Below, one piece after another: positions 62,103 through 64,000 of a stretch of DNA of 64,000 nucleotides; positions within the stretch are counted from its first letter, which is position 1; every line of letters begins with the position of its first letter. The notes under the pieces were generated by a model. That model had not been told where the DNA came from. It made no database searches and saw only the letters and a list, made by a program, of their open reading frames with translations. This DNA comes from Halorussus rarus (GTDB taxonomy: Archaea > Halobacteriota > Halobacteria > Halobacteriales > Haladaptataceae). The DNA is taken from assembly GCF_003369835.1 (NCBI RefSeq), contig NZ_QPMJ01000003.1, positions 124,001-188,000 of the forward strand. Reading direction: 5' to 3'. Both the position numbers and the translations under genes were made by a program.

Positions 62103-62939
62103 TCACCGACCCAGGACCGCCCGGAGCGCGAACAGCAGGTTCTCCTTGCGCTCGGCCGCGCGCCGGTAGAAGTACGACAGCCACTTGTCGCCGTAGGGGA
62201 CGTACTGCCAGACCTCGTACTCCGACGCGAGTTCGTACTGGGCGTCCTCGCGCACGCCCATCAGCATCTGGACCTCGAAGTCGGTGCCGTACTCCTCGTG
62301 GAGCGCCTTCGCGCGGTCGATCATCTCCGGGTCGTGACTCCCGACCGCGATGCCGCCGTCGAAGTGCTCGAACATGTACTCCAGTTGCTCCCGGTAGGCG
62401 GCGTCGACCGCGGACTTCTCCTTGCGGGCGACGTCGGCCGGCGGGTCGTAGGCGCCCTTCACGAGCCGGACCTTCCCCGGGACGTCCGCGAGGCGCTCGA
62501 GGTCGTCGTCGGTGCGCCGGAGGTTCGCCTGGACGCAGACGCCGACGCCGCCCCCGTGTCGCCGGGCGAGCTTCTCGTAGGCGTCGAGGGTCGCGTCGGT
62601 CGTGGTGTGGTCCTCCATGTCGACCCAGACGAACACGCCGCGGTCGGCGGCGTAGTCGGCGATGCGCTCGACGTTCTCGCGGAACACCTCGGTCCCGGCG
62701 TCGAGGCCGATCTGGGAGGGCTTGACCGAGACGCAGGCGTCGACCGCGGTGTCCTCGATGTCGTCGACGAGCCGGAGGTACGCCTCGGCGTCCTCGTCGG
62801 CCGGGCCGCGGTCGTCGTAGTGCTCGCCCAGCAGGTTCAGGATGGCCCTGACGTTCCGGTCGTTCAGCTCCCGGGCGTGGTCGAGCGCCGTGGCCGGCGT
62901 CTCGCCGGCGACGAACCGACTGGCGACGGGGGGAATCAT
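62103..62939 (-). CDS. proline dehydrogenase
   Basis: A 278-residue single-domain FAD enzyme that oxidises proline to pyrroline-5-carboxylate. It has the expected barrel motifs VRLVKGAYDPPADVA, GGIAVGSHDPEMIDRA, FEVQMLMGVREDAQYEL and the C-terminal signature YVPYGDKWLSYFYRRAAERK. The pyrroline-5-carboxylate dehydrogenase partner is not visible in the window. The start is MIPPVASRFVAGETPATALD. Confidence 0.92.
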   Translation of the reverse strand: MIPPVASRFVAGETPATALDHARELNDRNVRAILNLLGEHYDDRGPADEDAEAYLRLVDDIEDTAVDACVSVKPSQIGLDAGTEVFRENVERIADYAADRGVFVWVDMEDHTTTDATLDAYEKLARRHGGGVGVCVQANLRRTDDDLERLADVPGKVRLVKGAYDPPADVARKEKSAVDAAYREQLEYMFEHFDGGIAVGSHDPEMIDRAKALHEEYGTDFEVQMLMGVREDAQYELASEYEVWQYVPYGDKWLSYFYRRAAERKENLLFALRAVLGR

Positions 62940-63043
62940 GGTCGGCTCTTGGAACCCCTCGTCTTATAACGTTGCCATCTGAGACACCGTCGCGAAAAAT
63001 AGCCGCTCCGGTCGTCAGCGTCGCCCGCGGCGAGTCAGTTCGC

Positions 63044-63673
63044 TCAGGCCGTCTCGTTGCCGTCGGTCTCGTTACCGTCGGTCTGGTTGCCGTCACCGCC
63101 GCCGCCGGGCGAGAACTGGACGGTGACCATGCCGAGTTCGTTGTAGCCCTGGTTGCCGTAGTCGTTCTCGTCCGGGCCGTAGAACCCGTCGTAGTCGCCG
63201 GAGTCGATGCCGAACTGCTGGAAGTCGTCGGGGCCGAACGGCCCGAACGCGGGGCTCAGCGTGTACGTCTGTCCCTGCTGGACGTTCGCGCTCTCTTGGA
63301 CGAACAGCAGCGCCCACGACTGGCGACCGACCTGGTAGTTGACCACCCGGGTGTTGAAGTTCGCGAACACCGCGGCGTCGTCGAACAGCAGCTCGTCGTT
63401 CGCATCGGTCAGGAAGTCGTTCTCCTCGTTCTCGAGCGGCGCCCAGTCTATCGACTCGGAGACGATTTCGAACTGCGCGCGGGGATGGAACTGAGTGCTG
63501 AACATCACTCCGCGCATCACGTTGCCGTCCTGGTTGCCGCCGTCCTGTGCCGCGACCGTGCCCGCCCCGGACAGCCCCGTGGCGAGGCCGCCCGACGCGA
63601 TGGCGCTCTTCTTCATGAACGACCGGCGCGATTCGTCCGCGAGTCCGCCGAGGATACTGTCGTTGTCCGTCAT
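63044..63673 (-). CDS. Tat-exported protein of unknown function, paralogue 1
   Basis: The 209-residue protein has a twin-arginine signal (ESRRSFMKKSAIASGGLATG) ending near AQDGGNQDG. The mature part is acidic and beta-rich (NFNTRVVNYQVGRQSWALLF), ending in GDGNQTDGNETDGNETA, a short N-glycosylation-rich tail. It resembles the next gene upstream, so the two are tandem paralogues. No known domain is recognised. Confidence 0.8.
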   Translation of the reverse strand: MTDNDSILGGLADESRRSFMKKSAIASGGLATGLSGAGTVAAQDGGNQDGNVMRGVMFSTQFHPRAQFEIVSESIDWAPLENEENDFLTDANDELLFDDAAVFANFNTRVVNYQVGRQSWALLFVQESANVQQGQTYTLSPAFGPFGPDDFQQFGIDSGDYDGFYGPDENDYGNQGYNELGMVTVQFSPGGGGDGNQTDGNETDGNETA

Positions 63674-63715
63674 CCTTGTGTGGTATAAGCTGAATCGGTT
63701 AGCGAACTATTCGGT

Positions 63716-64000
63716 TCAGATTCCGTCACGGTCGAACCATTCGTCGTCATCGTCGACGTTACCGACCGGCGAGAACGTCACGTTGATAAGGTTCGACGAT
63801 GGCGTGTCGCCGCCGCCGTCGTTGGCGCCGTCGTCGTCGATGTCCGCCCAGTCCCCGCCGAGGCGGTAGAGGACGCCCTGCTGGATCTCGGCGTCCTCGT
63901 ACGGGAAGAAGAACGCGAACATGTTCCGCGCGCCCGTGTACTGGATGAGCCGGTTGTCGAAACTGGACAGGAACTGCCCCTCGCCCGCTCCGGCGGGGGT
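63716..64000 (-). CDS. secreted-type paralogue 2 (5' end outside window)
   Basis: The frame is open from the right edge to the stop, 94 codons. The segment LIQYTGARNMFAFFFPYEDA, then EIQQGVLYRLGGDW, aligns with NYQVGRQSWALLFVQESANV, then QQGQTYTLSP, of the adjacent gene. The N-terminus, presumably with a Tat signal, is beyond the window. It lies 42 bp upstream of paralogue 1 on the same strand. Confidence 0.75.
   Translation of the reverse strand, partial: TPAGAGEGQFLSSFDNRLIQYTGARNMFAFFFPYEDAEIQQGVLYRLGGDWADIDDDGANDGGGDTPSSNLINVTFSPVGNVDDDDEWFDRDGI

Overview
The window is chromosomal DNA from a haloarchaeon (class Halobacteria). The evidence is consistent: high G+C with strong G/C bias at third codon positions, acidic Asp/Glu-rich proteins, Tat signal peptides with haloarchaeal lipoboxes, archaeal TATA boxes placed for leaderless mRNAs, and archaeal hallmark genes (A-type ATP synthase, aRF1, TYW1, Tfx, DUF373, CTP-dependent riboflavin kinase). 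The genus cannot be fixed from the sequence. I found no rRNA, tRNA, CRISPR array or insertion sequence.

Layout. 1-2.8 kb: LysE exporter (cut by the left edge), small proteins, mannose-1-phosphate guanylyltransferase. 2.9-5.0 kb: a chemotaxis unit made of a small membrane protein, a three-helix transducer and a CheW-like remnant. 5.1-8.3 kb: SDR oxidoreductase, Tfx regulator, TRAM protein and small haloarchaeal proteins. 8.5-17.7 kb: the complete A-type ATP synthase operon on the minus strand (order H-I-K-E-C-F-A-B-D) behind one strong promoter. 17.8-25.1 kb: methyltransferase, pilin, a divergent secreted/membrane-regulator pair, etfBA, a bat-type regulator and a nuoB gene outside any nuo operon. 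25.1-28.2 kb: a three-gene block (membrane subtilisin-like protein, membrane winged-helix protein, surface protein) bounded by an imperfect 75-bp direct repeat; the right copy is the promoter and start of a polyprenyl synthase gene. 29.3-37.1 kb: lipoprotein, DUF373 protein, glycosyltransferase, radical SAM protein, secreted and membrane proteins, aRF1. 37.3-41.2 kb: a MinD4-like ATPase with a very long acidic tail, a 45-residue membrane protein, argS. 41.3-46.3 kb: acyl-CoA genes (thiolase, AMACR-type CoA racemase, PaaG-like isomerase, acyl-CoA synthetase). 46.4-49.1 kb: OsmC protein, quinone oxidoreductase, TYW1. 49.1-51.1 kb: an A/T-richer divergent pair, a winged-helix protein and a protein with a predicted TIR/deoxyribosyltransferase-like fold. 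51.2-53.1 kb: cupin and the rbkR-ribB riboflavin operon. 53.2-58.8 kb: a polyamine-type ABC importer with a class III aminotransferase. 58.9-64 kb: ilvE, a FilR1-like regulator, DUF502 protein, proline dehydrogenase, and two tandem Tat-secreted paralogues, the second cut by the right edge.

How the genes work together. The window is mostly housekeeping: energy conversion (ATP synthase, ETF, NuoB), cofactor and tRNA modification, translation termination, and motility or polarity (transducer, MinD4). The parts that look less ordinary are a hairpin-forming intergenic repeat present three times with a compensatory base change in its stem, the repeat-bounded block next to nuoB, and the divergent winged-helix/TIR-like cassette.
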